Shown in pieces: positions 10,368-19,516 of a stretch of DNA of 64,000 nucleotides. The first letter of the stretch is position 1. Each line of letters starts with the position of its first letter. The notes under the pieces were generated by a model. That model had not been told where the DNA came from. It made no database searches and was given only the letters and a program-made list of their open reading frames with translations. The stretch covers positions 491,162-555,161 of the forward strand of contig NZ_CP017074.1 in assembly GCF_001717465.1 (NCBI RefSeq), read 5' to 3'. The translations under genes were made by a program, and so were the position numbers. Source of the stretch: Luteimonas sp. JM171 (GTDB lineage: Bacteria > Pseudomonadota > Gammaproteobacteria > Xanthomonadales > Xanthomonadaceae).

Positions 10368-11654
10368 TTCAGCCAGGTCACGCCTGACCACGGCCAGCGT
10401 GCGCTCGACCGCGCCGCGCCCTTCTTCCACCAGCGCCAGTGCGGCCCTGGCCATGCGCTCGCGCTTGCCGGGGTCGGCCAGCAGCCCTTCCACCTCGGTC
10501 CCCACCGCGTCCGCGTCCCGGCCCACGCACAGGGCATCGACCTCACGCAGCCTGCGGGCGATGTCGGCGAAGTTGTGCAGGTGCGGGCCGGTGACCATGG
10601 CGGTCCCGGTCGAGGCGGGTTCAAGCAGGTTGTGGCCGCCCACTTCCTGCAGGCTGCCGCCCACGAAGGCCACGTCGGCGCAGGCGTAGAAGCTGGCGAG
10701 TTCCCCCAGGGTATCAATCACGAACACCGCGTCGGCGGCGTCGGGCTCGCGGGTGAGCGTGCGCGTGGCCGTGCGCATGCCAGCATCCACCGCCTGCTGG
10801 GTGACGGCGCGGAACCGCTCCGGGTGGCGCGGGGCCCACAGCAGCAGCAGGTCCGGCCAGCGCTTGCGCAGGCGCGCATGGATCTCCAGCACCGGGGCCT
10901 CTTCGTCCACGTGCGTGCTGGCGGCGATCCAGACCGGGCGTGGCCCGGCCCGCTCGCGGAACTCGCGCGCGAACGGCGCCCAGCCCGGGTCGGGTTCCAG
11001 GTCGTACTTGAGGTTGCCGGTGACCGTCACCTGCTCCTCCAGCGCGCCCAGCCGGCGGAACCGGCGGCCGTCCTCAGCCGATTGCGCGGCAATCCCGCGC
11101 ACGGTGCGCAACGCCCGGCCCACCAGCGGCCGCAGCGTGCGATAGCCGCGCAGCGAGCGCGCGGACAGCCTCGCGTTGACGATGTACACCGGCACGCCAT
11201 GGTCGCGGCAGCAGAACAGCAGGTTGGGCCACAGCTCGGTCTCCACGATCAGTCCCAGCCGCGGCTGGTAATGGTCGAGGAAGCGCTGCACCGCGCCCGA
11301 CAGATCGTATGGCAGGTAGCAATGCTCCACGCGCTCGCCCCACAGGCTGGTGACCCGCGCAGATCCGGTGGGGGTGATGGTGGTGACCAGCAGGCGCATG
11401 CCCGGCCGCGACTCCAGCAGTGCGTCGACCAGAGGCGCGGCGGCGTTCACCTCGCCGACCGACACCGCGTGCACCCAGAGGGTGGCGCGGTGCGGCTCGT
11501 CGGGATACGAGGCATAGCGCTCGCGCCAGCGATACAGGTATTCAACCTGCCGGAAGCCACGCCAGATCAGGTGGTACACCGTCACCGGCACCAGCACGTA
11601 CAGCGCGGCGGAGTAGAGGCCGCGCAGCAGGCGTTCGACGAGAGCTTCACGCAT
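10353..11654 (-). CDS. waaA: 3-deoxy-D-manno-octulosonic acid (Kdo) transferase
   Basis: WaaA adds Kdo to lipid A at the cytoplasmic face of the inner membrane. The 433-residue protein has an N-terminal membrane segment (about 10-28), the GT-N domain with the catalytic glutamate motif HAVSVGEVNAA, the conserved ETELWPNLL, and a C-terminal GT-B half with the GGHNLLEPA nucleotide-binding loop. Length and domain order are normal. It faces the lauroyltransferase gene across a 50-base divergent promoter region. Confidence 0.96.
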   Translation of the reverse strand: MREALVERLLRGLYSAALYVLVPVTVYHLIWRGFRQVEYLYRWRERYASYPDEPHRATLWVHAVSVGEVNAAAPLVDALLESRPGMRLLVTTITPTGSARVTSLWGERVEHCYLPYDLSGAVQRFLDHYQPRLGLIVETELWPNLLFCCRDHGVPVYIVNARLSARSLRGYRTLRPLVGRALRTVRGIAAQSAEDGRRFRRLGALEEQVTVTGNLKYDLEPDPGWAPFAREFRERAGPRPVWIAASTHVDEEAPVLEIHARLRKRWPDLLLLWAPRHPERFRAVTQQAVDAGMRTATRTLTREPDAADAVFVIDTLGELASFYACADVAFVGGSLQEVGGHNLLEPASTGTAMVTGPHLHNFADIARRLREVDALCVGRDADAVGTEVEGLLADPGKRERMARAALALVEEGRGAVERTLAVVRRDLAEAPPA

Positions 11655-11704
11655 CGCGCAAGGATACCCGTTGCCCGCAGGCAGGGGCCTCTACAATCCT
11701 CCGC

Positions 11705-12625
11705 ATGACCTCACGCGATCGTTCTCCTGCGCCGCCGCTGGGGCCGCGCAACTGGCCAACATGGCTGGCCATCGGCCTGATGGCTGCGGCGGCGCGCATC
11801 CCCTGGCCACTGCAGCGCATGCTGGGCCGCGCCCTGGGCGCCACGCTGCGCCGGCTGCTGGGACGCCGGCGCACCATCGCCGCACGCAACCTGGAGCTGT
11901 GCTTTCCCGGGCTTGATGACGCGGCGCGCGAACGGCTGCTGCGCGCCCACTTCGCCTCGCTCGGAATCGGCCTGTTCGAGTTCGCGCGCGCCTGGTGGGG
12001 CTCGGTGGCACCGCTGCGGCGCGGGCTCGTGGTGGAAGGACTTGAGCACATGGAGGCCGCGCGCGTCGGCGGGCGCGGGGTGATCGTGGTGTCCGGCCAC
12101 TTCACCACGCTGGAGGTCTGCGGCCGGCTGATGTGCGACCACGTGCCTTTGGCCGGCATGTACCGCCCCCACGCCCAGCCGGCGATGGAATGGGCGGTGC
12201 GCCGTGGCCGCGCGCGATACGCGGCGGCGATGTTTCCCAAGCAGGACCTGCGCGGCAGCGTGCGCCACCTCAAGCGCGGCGGCCTGCTGTGGTATGCGCC
12301 GGACCAGGATCCCAGCCGGGGCGACGCCGTGTACGTGCCGTTCTTCGGCCAGCCGGCGCACAGCCTCACTTCCACCCACCAGCTGGCGCGCATGTCGGGC
12401 GCCGCGGTGCTCCTGTTCGAACACCGTCGCCGCGATGATGGCGGCTATACGCTGAAGCTGTCGCCGATGTTCGAGGACTTCCCTTCCCGCAATGCCACCG
12501 CCGATACCGCGCGGGTGATGGCGGGCATCGAGGACATGGCACGCGCGGCGCCCGCGCAATACCTGTGGATCCACCGGCGCTTCAAGCGCCGTCCCGACGG
12601 CGGGGACGTGTACGCGGGCCGCTAG
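11705..12625 (+). CDS. lpxL: Lipid A lauroyl/acyl transferase (LpxL/HtrB family)
   Basis: The 306-residue inner-membrane acyltransferase adds secondary acyl chains to Kdo-lipid A. It has a hydrophobic N-terminus, the catalytic HX4E motif at H132-E137 (SGHFTTLEV), and the downstream YAPDQDPSRG and VPFFG motifs of the LPLAT family. The ATG at 11705 removes a long non-homologous extension and leaves a normal family length. Its stop codon shares the bases CTAG with the stop of the convergent ligase gene. Confidence 0.93.
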   Translation: MTSRDRSPAPPLGPRNWPTWLAIGLMAAAARIPWPLQRMLGRALGATLRRLLGRRRTIAARNLELCFPGLDDAARERLLRAHFASLGIGLFEFARAWWGSVAPLRRGLVVEGLEHMEAARVGGRGVIVVSGHFTTLEVCGRLMCDHVPLAGMYRPHAQPAMEWAVRRGRARYAAAMFPKQDLRGSVRHLKRGGLLWYAPDQDPSRGDAVYVPFFGQPAHSLTSTHQLARMSGAAVLLFEHRRRDDGGYTLKLSPMFEDFPSRNATADTARVMAGIEDMARAAPAQYLWIHRRFKRRPDGGDVYAGR

Positions 12626-13959
12626 GGCACGTCGGCCGGACGCGGGGGCTCCCGCGTCTGGCGCGCCAGCAGGCTGCCGGCATAGAGTGCCGCCAGCATC
12701 AGGGTCAGCCCGCCCCAGAATGTGGAATAGAACGCCAGGTGGGTGTTGAAGGGGAACACCGTCACCGCCAGCGCCAGCATCGCCGGCCGCGCCCGCTCGC
12801 GGGACGCCTTGTCGGCAAAACGCCAGGCACGCCACGCCAGCGCCGCTCCGGCCAGCCACAGCAGCAGGCCGAGGACGCCGGTTTCGCTGAGCACTTCAAG
12901 CACGATCTGGTGCGCGTGGAACGCGGGGCCATCGCCCCAGGCGGGCGTGTGTTCCGGCGCCGGGTCGCATGCCGGGTAGGCGGCGCGGAAGCCCCGCACG
13001 CCGACGCCATTGACGGGGCTTTCGGCCGCCATGCACAGCGCCGCCTCCCAGATCCGCAGCCGCCCCGAAAGCGCGATGTCCACGCCGGATTCGTCGGCCG
13101 TCGCGAGTTGCGCGGTGCGCTCCACACGCTCGCGCACCTCGGGCGAGGCCACGGTCAGCGCCGCCAGTAGCACGGCGCCGCCGGCAAAGACGGCCAGCAT
13201 CCGCTTCCAGCCCAGCAGGCCCCAGCCGGAGAACACCAGCACCAGGGCAAAGGTGATCCATGATGCGCGCGCGCCCGCCAGCAGCACGACCACGCCGATC
13301 GCGGCCGCGGCCGCCACCCAGCCGCCCGTGCCCCAGCGCCGCGCCACCGGGAACAGCACGAACGGCGACAGGCTCGCGAGCACAAGCCCGATCTTGAGGT
13401 TGCACGGCCCGAGCACGCCGCCCAGGCGATCCGCCTCGGCAATGTCCTCGGCCGAACACATCGGCCGGCTGCTGATCAGCTGCTTGAGCGCGTCGATGCC
13501 GAAGAACAGCGGACTGGTACCGAGGAATGCCTCGGCCAGCGCGTCCACCGTCCACACGGCCACGATCACCGCCAGGCCCATGAAGGTGATGCGCTGTCCG
13601 CGGGGATTGGCGACCGAGGAAGCGACAAGCCACAGGAACGGCAGGTAGCGGATGTCGGCGACTGCTTCGCGCATCGCCCGGGTGCCATCCACGGCGCCCA
13701 CCACCGAGAACACTTCCGGCAGCCAGTATGCGCAGAACAGCACCGTGGTCAGCGCCCACGCCTGCACGCTGAGCAGGGCGGTGCCGTTGGCGAAGCGCGC
13801 GCGCAGCAGCAGCACGATCGCCACCAGCGCGCCAAGCACCATCACGCCCTCGGCGTAGCCGGGCGCGGGCCACAGCGCCACGAAGGCAAGCACGAAATGG
13901 GGCGACCAGCGCCAGCCCGGCGCGGCCGCGCTGGAATCAGCGGCGGGCGAGTTCGTCAT
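12622..13959 (-). CDS. O-antigen ligase-like membrane protein
   Basis: A polytopic protein of 445 residues with about ten hydrophobic segments and a large periplasmic loop carrying the Wzy_C/O-antigen ligase pattern (GVGVRGFRAAYPACDP followed by AFHAHQIVLEVLSETGVLG, with the conserved His). It should join O-antigen or another glycan to lipid A-core, or polymerise it. The two activities cannot be separated by sequence alone. The ATG at 13959 lies 23 bases inside the upstream glycosyltransferase gene, so the two are an operon. Confidence 0.88.
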   Translation of the reverse strand: MTNSPAADSSAAAPGWRWSPHFVLAFVALWPAPGYAEGVMVLGALVAIVLLLRARFANGTALLSVQAWALTTVLFCAYWLPEVFSVVGAVDGTRAMREAVADIRYLPFLWLVASSVANPRGQRITFMGLAVIVAVWTVDALAEAFLGTSPLFFGIDALKQLISSRPMCSAEDIAEADRLGGVLGPCNLKIGLVLASLSPFVLFPVARRWGTGGWVAAAAAIGVVVLLAGARASWITFALVLVFSGWGLLGWKRMLAVFAGGAVLLAALTVASPEVRERVERTAQLATADESGVDIALSGRLRIWEAALCMAAESPVNGVGVRGFRAAYPACDPAPEHTPAWGDGPAFHAHQIVLEVLSETGVLGLLLWLAGAALAWRAWRFADKASRERARPAMLALAVTVFPFNTHLAFYSTFWGGLTLMLAALYAGSLLARQTREPPRPADVP

Positions 13960-15061
13960 ATACGGCCAGCGTGGCGTCCTGCATGGCGGACAGGGTATAG
14001 GGGATCTGCTCCGGTGGCGCGGGCGGCTCCTGCAGCAGGGCCCGGGCGCGCCCGGCCAGCAGCGGCTCGTCGAATGCGGGCACCGCCCCGGCCGGCTGCA
14101 GCTCCCGGAGCAGTTCGCCCACGCCGCCATGGTCCCAGCCCAGCACCGGCCGCCCCACCGAGAGGGCCTCGAGCACCGTGCGGCCGAAGGCCTCCGGCTT
14201 GCGCGAGAGCTGCAGCACCAGGTCGCTGGCGGCGTAGGCTTCGGCGATCCGGTCGGTGGGCGGCGTCATGGCCAGCGATCCGGCAACGCCCAGCCGGCCG
14301 GCCAGCTGTTCAAGTTCCTTGAGGTACCGCTCCCGGCCCTGCGCGCGCGCCCCGGGCATCCACAGCCGCGCGTCCGCACCCGTGGCCCGCACCGCGGCCA
14401 GCAGGGCCACCGCGTCGGCATGGCCCTTGAGCCGGGTGCCGCGGCCGGGAAGCAGCAGCAGCGGGCCGTCGCCGGCCAGGGCCGGGAACCGCGCTGCCAC
14501 GGCGGCGCGTGCCTGCCGGTCCGGCAGCGGGCGGCGGGGGAACGCGGCCGGATCGATGCCGCGCGGGATCACCCGCAGCCGGCCGGCATCGGTGGCCGGG
14601 TAATGCGCCAACACGTGCGTGCGCACCGTTTCCGAAACGCACACCACCCGTTCGCCACGGGCCATGATCGCGCTGTAGCGCGAGGGCGAGTTGAGCCCGT
14701 GCACGGTGGTGATGAAGCGCGGGCGCCCGCCCTCGGGCAGGCGCCGCAGCGCGCGCCAGCCGATCCAGGCCGGGAGCCGGGAACGCGCGTGCACGATATC
14801 CGCACGCAGGCCGGCGATCAGCCGGCGAAGCGCCGGCACGTGGCGGAACGTCAGCGGGGACTTGCGGCCGATGTCCAGCGCCACGTGCTCGGCACCGGTG
14901 GCCTCCAGCTGCGGCAGCAACCGGCCGCCGGCAGACACGACAACGGCGCGGTGGCCGGCCGCCACCAGGGCGTGGGAAATCTCGATGGTGGACCGCTCCA
15001 CGCCGCCGGACTCAAGCGCCGGCAGCAGCTGGACCACGGTCAGGTGCCGGCGGCCGGGCAT
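13937..15061 (-). CDS. GT4-family glycosyltransferase
   Basis: A 374-residue GT-B glycosyltransferase, probably acting in LPS core or O-antigen assembly at the cytoplasmic membrane. It shows the N-terminal LPALESGGVERSTIEIS motif of WaaG-like enzymes, an HxxS-like HARSRLPAW, and the C-terminal EX7E motif in PEAFGRTVLEALSVGRPV that binds the sugar nucleotide. Donor and acceptor are unknown. Its 3' end overlaps the ligase gene by 23 bases, and waaA and lpxL are close by. Confidence 0.92.
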   Translation of the reverse strand: MPGRRHLTVVQLLPALESGGVERSTIEISHALVAAGHRAVVVSAGGRLLPQLEATGAEHVALDIGRKSPLTFRHVPALRRLIAGLRADIVHARSRLPAWIGWRALRRLPEGGRPRFITTVHGLNSPSRYSAIMARGERVVCVSETVRTHVLAHYPATDAGRLRVIPRGIDPAAFPRRPLPDRQARAAVAARFPALAGDGPLLLLPGRGTRLKGHADAVALLAAVRATGADARLWMPGARAQGRERYLKELEQLAGRLGVAGSLAMTPPTDRIAEAYAASDLVLQLSRKPEAFGRTVLEALSVGRPVLGWDHGGVGELLRELQPAGAVPAFDEPLLAGRARALLQEPPAPPEQIPYTLSAMQDATLAVYDELARR

Positions 15062-15086
15062 GGCGGATCCTTCCGCGGGCGCGGCT

Positions 15087-15287
15087 TCAATCCACCAGCA
15101 CGAAGTGCGCGCTGCAGTACGGACAATCGGTCTCGCCGCCGTCCCCCTCGATCGGCAGGTACACGCGCGGGTGCGAGTTCCACAACGCCATCGAGGGCAG
15201 CGGGCAGCTCAGCGGCAGATCGCTGCGGCGCACCTCGTAGGTCTGGCGGGCGTTGGCCTGCTCGGATTGGGCGGGGACTGCGGACAT
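15087..15287 (-). CDS. zf-CHCC zinc-finger protein
   Basis: A 66-residue protein matching the zf-CHCC family (related to mitochondrial NDUFS6). It has the zinc ligands Cys28, His39 and the C-terminal CPYC pair, with the signature SMALWNSHPRVYLPIE. Bacterial members are small soluble proteins of unsettled role, sometimes linked to respiratory complex I or iron-sulfur biology. It lies 25 bases upstream of the glycosyltransferase on the same strand and may be the first gene of that operon. Confidence 0.9.
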   Translation of the reverse strand: MSAVPAQSEQANARQTYEVRRSDLPLSCPLPSMALWNSHPRVYLPIEGDGGETDCPYCSAHFVLVD

Positions 15288-15361
15288 GGCGGAATACGCG
15301 GGGATGGACCAGGTCCCAGTTTAACCCTTCCGCCGCATGCCGTGACCGGCCGCCGCGCGGC

Positions 15362-15790
15362 TCAGCGGATCCAGCCGCGCGCCGCGGCGCGCCGGGCATA
15401 CCAGAACAGCCAGCCGGCGATCGCAATCAGCAGGATGCCCAGCGGCAGCCCGGCGGCGCCGGACACCTGCCAGGCCGGTGTGTGGACGTAGATGCCAACC
15501 ATGTTGGCCACCACCGCAAGCAACGACGCTCCAAACGCCGCCACCGCCCACCGCCTGCGCACCAGCAGCCCGAACGCGCCCAGCGCGCCGCCGAATACCC
15601 CGACCGCGTAGGCCACGGTCAGCCACCCCGGCATCGCCTCGAAGACCATCCGCCGCTCCGGCGGCATGGCCGCGATCTGCTCGGCGCTCAGCCCGGTCTG
15701 CATGAGGAACATCACCACGCCCACCAGGTTCCAGAACAATGCCAGCCAGCCGACCAGGCGCAGGCTCGCCGGCACATGTGAATTCTTCAT
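15362..15790 (-). CDS. Small four-helix membrane protein, unknown function
   Basis: From the ATG at 15790 the protein has 142 residues and four predicted membrane helices (about 12-32, 54-76, 83-103 and 113-132). The loop after helix 1 carries LSAEQIAAMPPERR. Similar sugar-transporter-like or DoxX-like small proteins exist, but I do not assign a family. It follows the response-regulator gene after 51 bases on the same strand and may be part of that transcript. An upstream start at 15823 is possible, but 15790 has a GGATGGG stretch before it. Confidence 0.75.
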   Translation of the reverse strand: MKNSHVPASLRLVGWLALFWNLVGVVMFLMQTGLSAEQIAAMPPERRMVFEAMPGWLTVAYAVGVFGGALGAFGLLVRRRWAVAAFGASLLAVVANMVGIYVHTPAWQVSGAAGLPLGILLIAIAGWLFWYARRAAARGWIR

Positions 15791-15841
15791 CGACCCATCC
15801 CCGCTCCGTCCCTTGGCGGCCAAGTCTACGCCGGCCTGCGG

Positions 15842-16444
15842 CTACAGCCAGCCCTTCTGCCGTGCCAGGCGGTGCGCTTCGATGCGGTTGCCCACGCCGA
15901 GCTTGCCGATCGCCTCGGACAGGTAATTGCGCACCGTGCCCTGCGACAACCCGAGCTGCGCCGCGATCTCGCCGGCAGACCGGCCCGCCCCCGCAAGCCG
16001 CAGCACCTGCCGCTCGCGGTCGTTGAGCGGATCCGCTTCGGTCCAGGCTTCCAGCGCCAGCTGCGGATCGATCGCGCGCGCGCCGGCGTGCACCTTGCGC
16101 AGCGCGGCGGCGAGCTCCTCGGCCGGGGCATCCTTGAGCAGGTAGCCGGCAACGCCGGCATCCAGCGCCCGGCGCAGGTAGCCGGGGCGGGCGAACGTGG
16201 TCACGATCACCACCTTCACCGGCAGCTCATGGCGCCGGACGCGCTGGGCCAGCTCCAGGCCGGTGAGCCCGGGCATCTCGATATCGGTTACCAGCAGGTC
16301 CGGCTGCAGCCGCTGCAGCTCGCGCCAGGCCGCCTCGCCATCGGCGCAGGCGCCCAGCACCTGGATGTCGGTTTCCAGGCCCAGCAGCGCCGACAGCGCG
16401 CCGCGCACCATGGCCTGGTCTTCGGCCAGCAGGATCCGGATCAT
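15842..16444 (-). CDS. NarL/DesR-type response regulator
   Basis: The 200-residue protein has an N-terminal receiver domain with the phosphorylated aspartate at D54 (LVTDIEMPG) and acidic pocket residues near ED8-9. It ends in a C-terminal LuxR-type helix-turn-helix (LNDRERQVLRLAGAG, then GTVRNYLSEAIGKLG). It is closest in type to DesR, which controls ABC exporters or desaturases. The cognate kinase gene ends 19 bases upstream. The palindrome in front of the ABC transporter (about 21.27 kb) is a candidate binding site. Confidence 0.95.
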   Translation of the reverse strand: MIRILLAEDQAMVRGALSALLGLETDIQVLGACADGEAAWRELQRLQPDLLVTDIEMPGLTGLELAQRVRRHELPVKVVIVTTFARPGYLRRALDAGVAGYLLKDAPAEELAAALRKVHAGARAIDPQLALEAWTEADPLNDRERQVLRLAGAGRSAGEIAAQLGLSQGTVRNYLSEAIGKLGVGNRIEAHRLARQKGWL

Positions 16445-16463
16445 GCCGGCACGCTACCAGAGG

Positions 16464-17636
16464 TCAACCGCGCGCGGCATCGTCGTTGGCCGCCAGCGGC
16501 AGGCGCGCCTCGATCCGCGTGCCGCCGCGGGGGCCGCGGCCGATGGCGAGCGTGCCGCGCGCCGCCTCCACGCGCTCGCGCATCCCGGCCAGGCCGTTGC
16601 CGGGCACGATGGCGCCGCCGCGGCCGTCGTCTTCCACCAGCAGCACGGCCTCGCCGCCCTTGATGGCAAAGCGCACCCGGGCCTGGCTGGCGCGGGCGTG
16701 GCGCTGGATGTTCGTCGCCGCCTCGCGCACCGTCAGCGCGAGCACCGACTCCACCGCAGCCGGCAGCGCCGACCCGTCGCCCCCCTCGCCCAGCTCATAG
16801 CCGAACTCCACCCCGTCGGTTTCAAGCAGCAAACGCGCCGACGCCAGCTCTCCGGCAAGCCCGGCGGCGCGGATGCCGCTCACCGCCCGCCGCACCTGGT
16901 CCAGCGCCTGCCGCGCCCCGCTGGCAACCTCGCCGATCTCGCGCCGGGCCGCATCCGGGTCGCGCTCCACCAGCCTGGCGGCCAGGTCCGACTTCAGCGC
17001 CACCATCGACAGGGTGTGCCCCAGCAGGTCGTGCAGGTCGCGGCCGATGCGCTCACGCTCGGCCGCGGCCGCCAGCCGCCGCACCTCCTCCTGGGACAGT
17101 TTCAGCGCCGCGTCCGCGCGTTCGCTCATGCGGTCGACCTGCACCACCGCCCCGACGATCAGCGTGACCAACGGCATCCAGACCACGGCCTGCCACGGGT
17201 AGCCGAGCAGGAACGCGTACGCGACGAAACCCAGGCCGAGCAGCAGCCCCTGCCCCACCGCCACCCACGCCGACCGGCGCCCGTGCACGTGCAGGAACAC
17301 GCATCCGAACACGAAGTACGACATGCCCGAGGGATACCAGGGCAGCAGCACGAGGCACAGCACGATCATCGCCGCCGCGGGCCGCCAGGCGGTCCGCGCC
17401 GGTGCCACCAGCACCCGCGCATACAGGAGCACGAAGAGCGGGTACGAAACGGCGGTCAGCGCCGCCCAGCGCGCGTTGTAGCCGCCTGGCGAGAACGCCG
17501 GGGTGATGAAGACCCACGCCGACCACAGCAGGTGGACCATGTCCAGCCACGGCGACCGCCCCTGGCGCAGGCAGTGGCCGGTGATCGAGTCGGGCGCCGG
17601 CTGGAACCGCCGGCGCAGGGCGGTGGCGATCGCCAT
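16464..17636 (-). CDS. DesK-type sensor histidine kinase
   Basis: A 390-residue kinase with five or six N-terminal membrane helices (about 35-165), a short coiled coil (170-195), and a HisKA_3 domain with the phospho-accepting H202 in GRDLHDLLGHTLS. The C-terminal HATPase carries VREAATNIQRHARA and the DDGRGG and GNGLAGMRERV boxes. The membrane-buried input resembles DesK, which senses membrane thickness or fluidity. It follows the amidohydrolase gene after three bases and precedes its response regulator. Confidence 0.95.
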   Translation of the reverse strand: MAIATALRRRFQPAPDSITGHCLRQGRSPWLDMVHLLWSAWVFITPAFSPGGYNARWAALTAVSYPLFVLLYARVLVAPARTAWRPAAAMIVLCLVLLPWYPSGMSYFVFGCVFLHVHGRRSAWVAVGQGLLLGLGFVAYAFLLGYPWQAVVWMPLVTLIVGAVVQVDRMSERADAALKLSQEEVRRLAAAAERERIGRDLHDLLGHTLSMVALKSDLAARLVERDPDAARREIGEVASGARQALDQVRRAVSGIRAAGLAGELASARLLLETDGVEFGYELGEGGDGSALPAAVESVLALTVREAATNIQRHARASQARVRFAIKGGEAVLLVEDDGRGGAIVPGNGLAGMRERVEAARGTLAIGRGPRGGTRIEARLPLAANDDAARG

Positions 17637-17639
17637 TGG

Positions 17640-19484
17640 TCAGCGCAGTTCGACCTGGTCGAGGACGAATTCGAACTCCCCGGCCGGCTGGCCCGCTGTG
17701 AACGCGATGCCACGCGCCAGCGAGAGGTCCGCGCCGGGGAAATCCGAAAGCGCGAGCCGGACCTGCGTCCACTCCGGCCCGGCCTGGAATGCCAGCGTGG
17801 CCGGCATGCCCTGGACCGACGGTCCGGAGAACAGCATTGCGTTGTAGCTGCGGCCATCGCCGCGCACCTGGAACACGAGCGCTTCGCGGCCGGACAGATC
17901 CACCGGCTGCATCGGCCCGGCGCCGGGGTAGTACATCATCCCGGCCCACGGGAACGGAAAGCCCGGGCGGATTTCCCCCGCCACCGCGAGCGCACCCGCC
18001 GAACCGCCGGCGCCTCCTTCGATCAGCCGATGCGAGACGGTGGACTTGCCACCGGCCATCTGGTCGGTGGTGGGCTGCCAGCTGCCAAACGCGGCGCTGG
18101 GCGTGCTGCCGTCGAAATCGCTCACCAGGGTGTCGGCGGGCGCCGCCTGCGCGGGCGGGACGCCGGCCATCGGGTCGCGTTCGATCCGGTAGCCGTTCTT
18201 CCACACGCCGATGATCGCGCGGGTCGCGGTGATGTCTTCGAGCGGGTCGCCCTCCACCAGCAGCAGGTCCGCGCGCATGCCCGGCGCGATGCGGCCGCGA
18301 TCGGTGATGCCGAAGTGCCTGGCCGGCAGCGCAGTTGCGGCGGCCAGCGCCTGGGCCGGTGACAGGCCGGCGCGCACCAGCAACGCCAGCTCGCCGTGCA
18401 TGGTCACCCCGTGCGCGGTCCCCGGGTTGGGCGCATCGCTGCCGGCGAGGATCGGCACCCCCGCCGCGTGCATGGCGCGCACGCTGGCAATCGCCCGTTC
18501 GATCCGGTCATTGCGCCCGACACCGGGGATGACCGTGCCCAGCGCGGCACGCTGCTCGCCGCCCAGAGCGGTCGCCAGCCGCGGATCTTCCGCCAGCCGG
18601 GCCCCTTCGCCGGTGCCGGAGAGCGATGCGATGACCGCCAGCGTGGGCACCACGAAGGCGTCATTTGCCAGCGCCGCATCGATGAACGCGGGGTCGGCCG
18701 GCTGGTCGGCGAAGACATGCACCAGGCCGTCGGCGCCCGCCTCGATCGCATGGCGCGCGTCGCCCAGCGTGGAGGCGTGCACCACGGCAAGGCGCCCGCC
18801 GGCGTGGGCCGCCTCGATCACCGCCGACACCTGCTCCGGTGCCAGGGTGGGCAGCGGCGGCGCGCCGGGATAGGCACTCATGTCCTCCACGATCAGCTTG
18901 ATGAAGTCCGCGCCCTCGCCGAGGCGCTCGCCGACGAAGGCCTGGATGTCGGTGTGCACGTCAATCGCCGGGACCGGGAATCCGTATTGGGTCCCGTGCC
19001 CACCCGGCGCGGTGATGGCGTAGCCCGCGGCCCACAGGTCGGCCTGGCCGGTATCTGCGAGCGATTCGCGCTGCTCGCGCAGCTGCGGCAGGCGATCGGA
19101 CGTGCCGTGCATGTCGAACGCGGTGGTGGCGCCGAAGCGTGCCGCATCACGCCGGGCATCCCCCCAGGCATGCACATGGGCGTCGATCAGCCCCGGCAGC
19201 AGGGTCTTGCCGGTGCCATCCACCACCGGCAGCCCGTCGGGCACCGCAACATCCGCGCCGACGGACTCCACCAGCCCCTCGCGCACCACCACGGTGGCAA
19301 CGCCAATGCCCTGCTCCCCATCGAACACGCGCGCATTGCGGACGACGAAGCTGTTGCCGCGGCCGTCCGCGGCCGCATCCGCACCCGCGCTGCCAGGCTC
19401 GTTGGCATTGCCCTGCACCGCCACCGCGAGCCCGAGCACAGCGGCCAAGATGCTGAAGCCGAGGATTTCCGGCAGTCGTTTCAT
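17640..19484 (-). CDS. Secreted amidohydrolase with C-terminal CIA30 domain
   Basis: The 614-residue protein has a signal peptide, then an amidohydrolase TIM barrel of the imidazolonepropionase-like group. Metal motifs seen are LIDAHVHAWGD, the lysine segment FIKLIVED, VVHASTLGDARHAIEAGADGLVHVF split over two histidines, and GSDAPNPG. From about residue 465 a CIA30 (NADH:ubiquinone intermediate-associated) beta-sandwich follows (LVSDFDG ... LSDFPG ... FVLDQVELR). It is probably a periplasmic cyclic-amide or dipeptide hydrolase; the substrate is unknown. The ATG at 19484 has GGGAGGG about eight bases upstream. The gene sits between an ABC-2 exporter and a two-component pair. Confidence 0.88.
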   Translation of the reverse strand: MKRLPEILGFSILAAVLGLAVAVQGNANEPGSAGADAAADGRGNSFVVRNARVFDGEQGIGVATVVVREGLVESVGADVAVPDGLPVVDGTGKTLLPGLIDAHVHAWGDARRDAARFGATTAFDMHGTSDRLPQLREQRESLADTGQADLWAAGYAITAPGGHGTQYGFPVPAIDVHTDIQAFVGERLGEGADFIKLIVEDMSAYPGAPPLPTLAPEQVSAVIEAAHAGGRLAVVHASTLGDARHAIEAGADGLVHVFADQPADPAFIDAALANDAFVVPTLAVIASLSGTGEGARLAEDPRLATALGGEQRAALGTVIPGVGRNDRIERAIASVRAMHAAGVPILAGSDAPNPGTAHGVTMHGELALLVRAGLSPAQALAAATALPARHFGITDRGRIAPGMRADLLLVEGDPLEDITATRAIIGVWKNGYRIERDPMAGVPPAQAAPADTLVSDFDGSTPSAAFGSWQPTTDQMAGGKSTVSHRLIEGGAGGSAGALAVAGEIRPGFPFPWAGMMYYPGAGPMQPVDLSGREALVFQVRGDGRSYNAMLFSGPSVQGMPATLAFQAGPEWTQVRLALSDFPGADLSLARGIAFTAGQPAGEFEFVLDQVELR

Positions 19485-19516
19485 GATCCGATCCCTCCCA
19501 TGCTTGTCACCACCGC

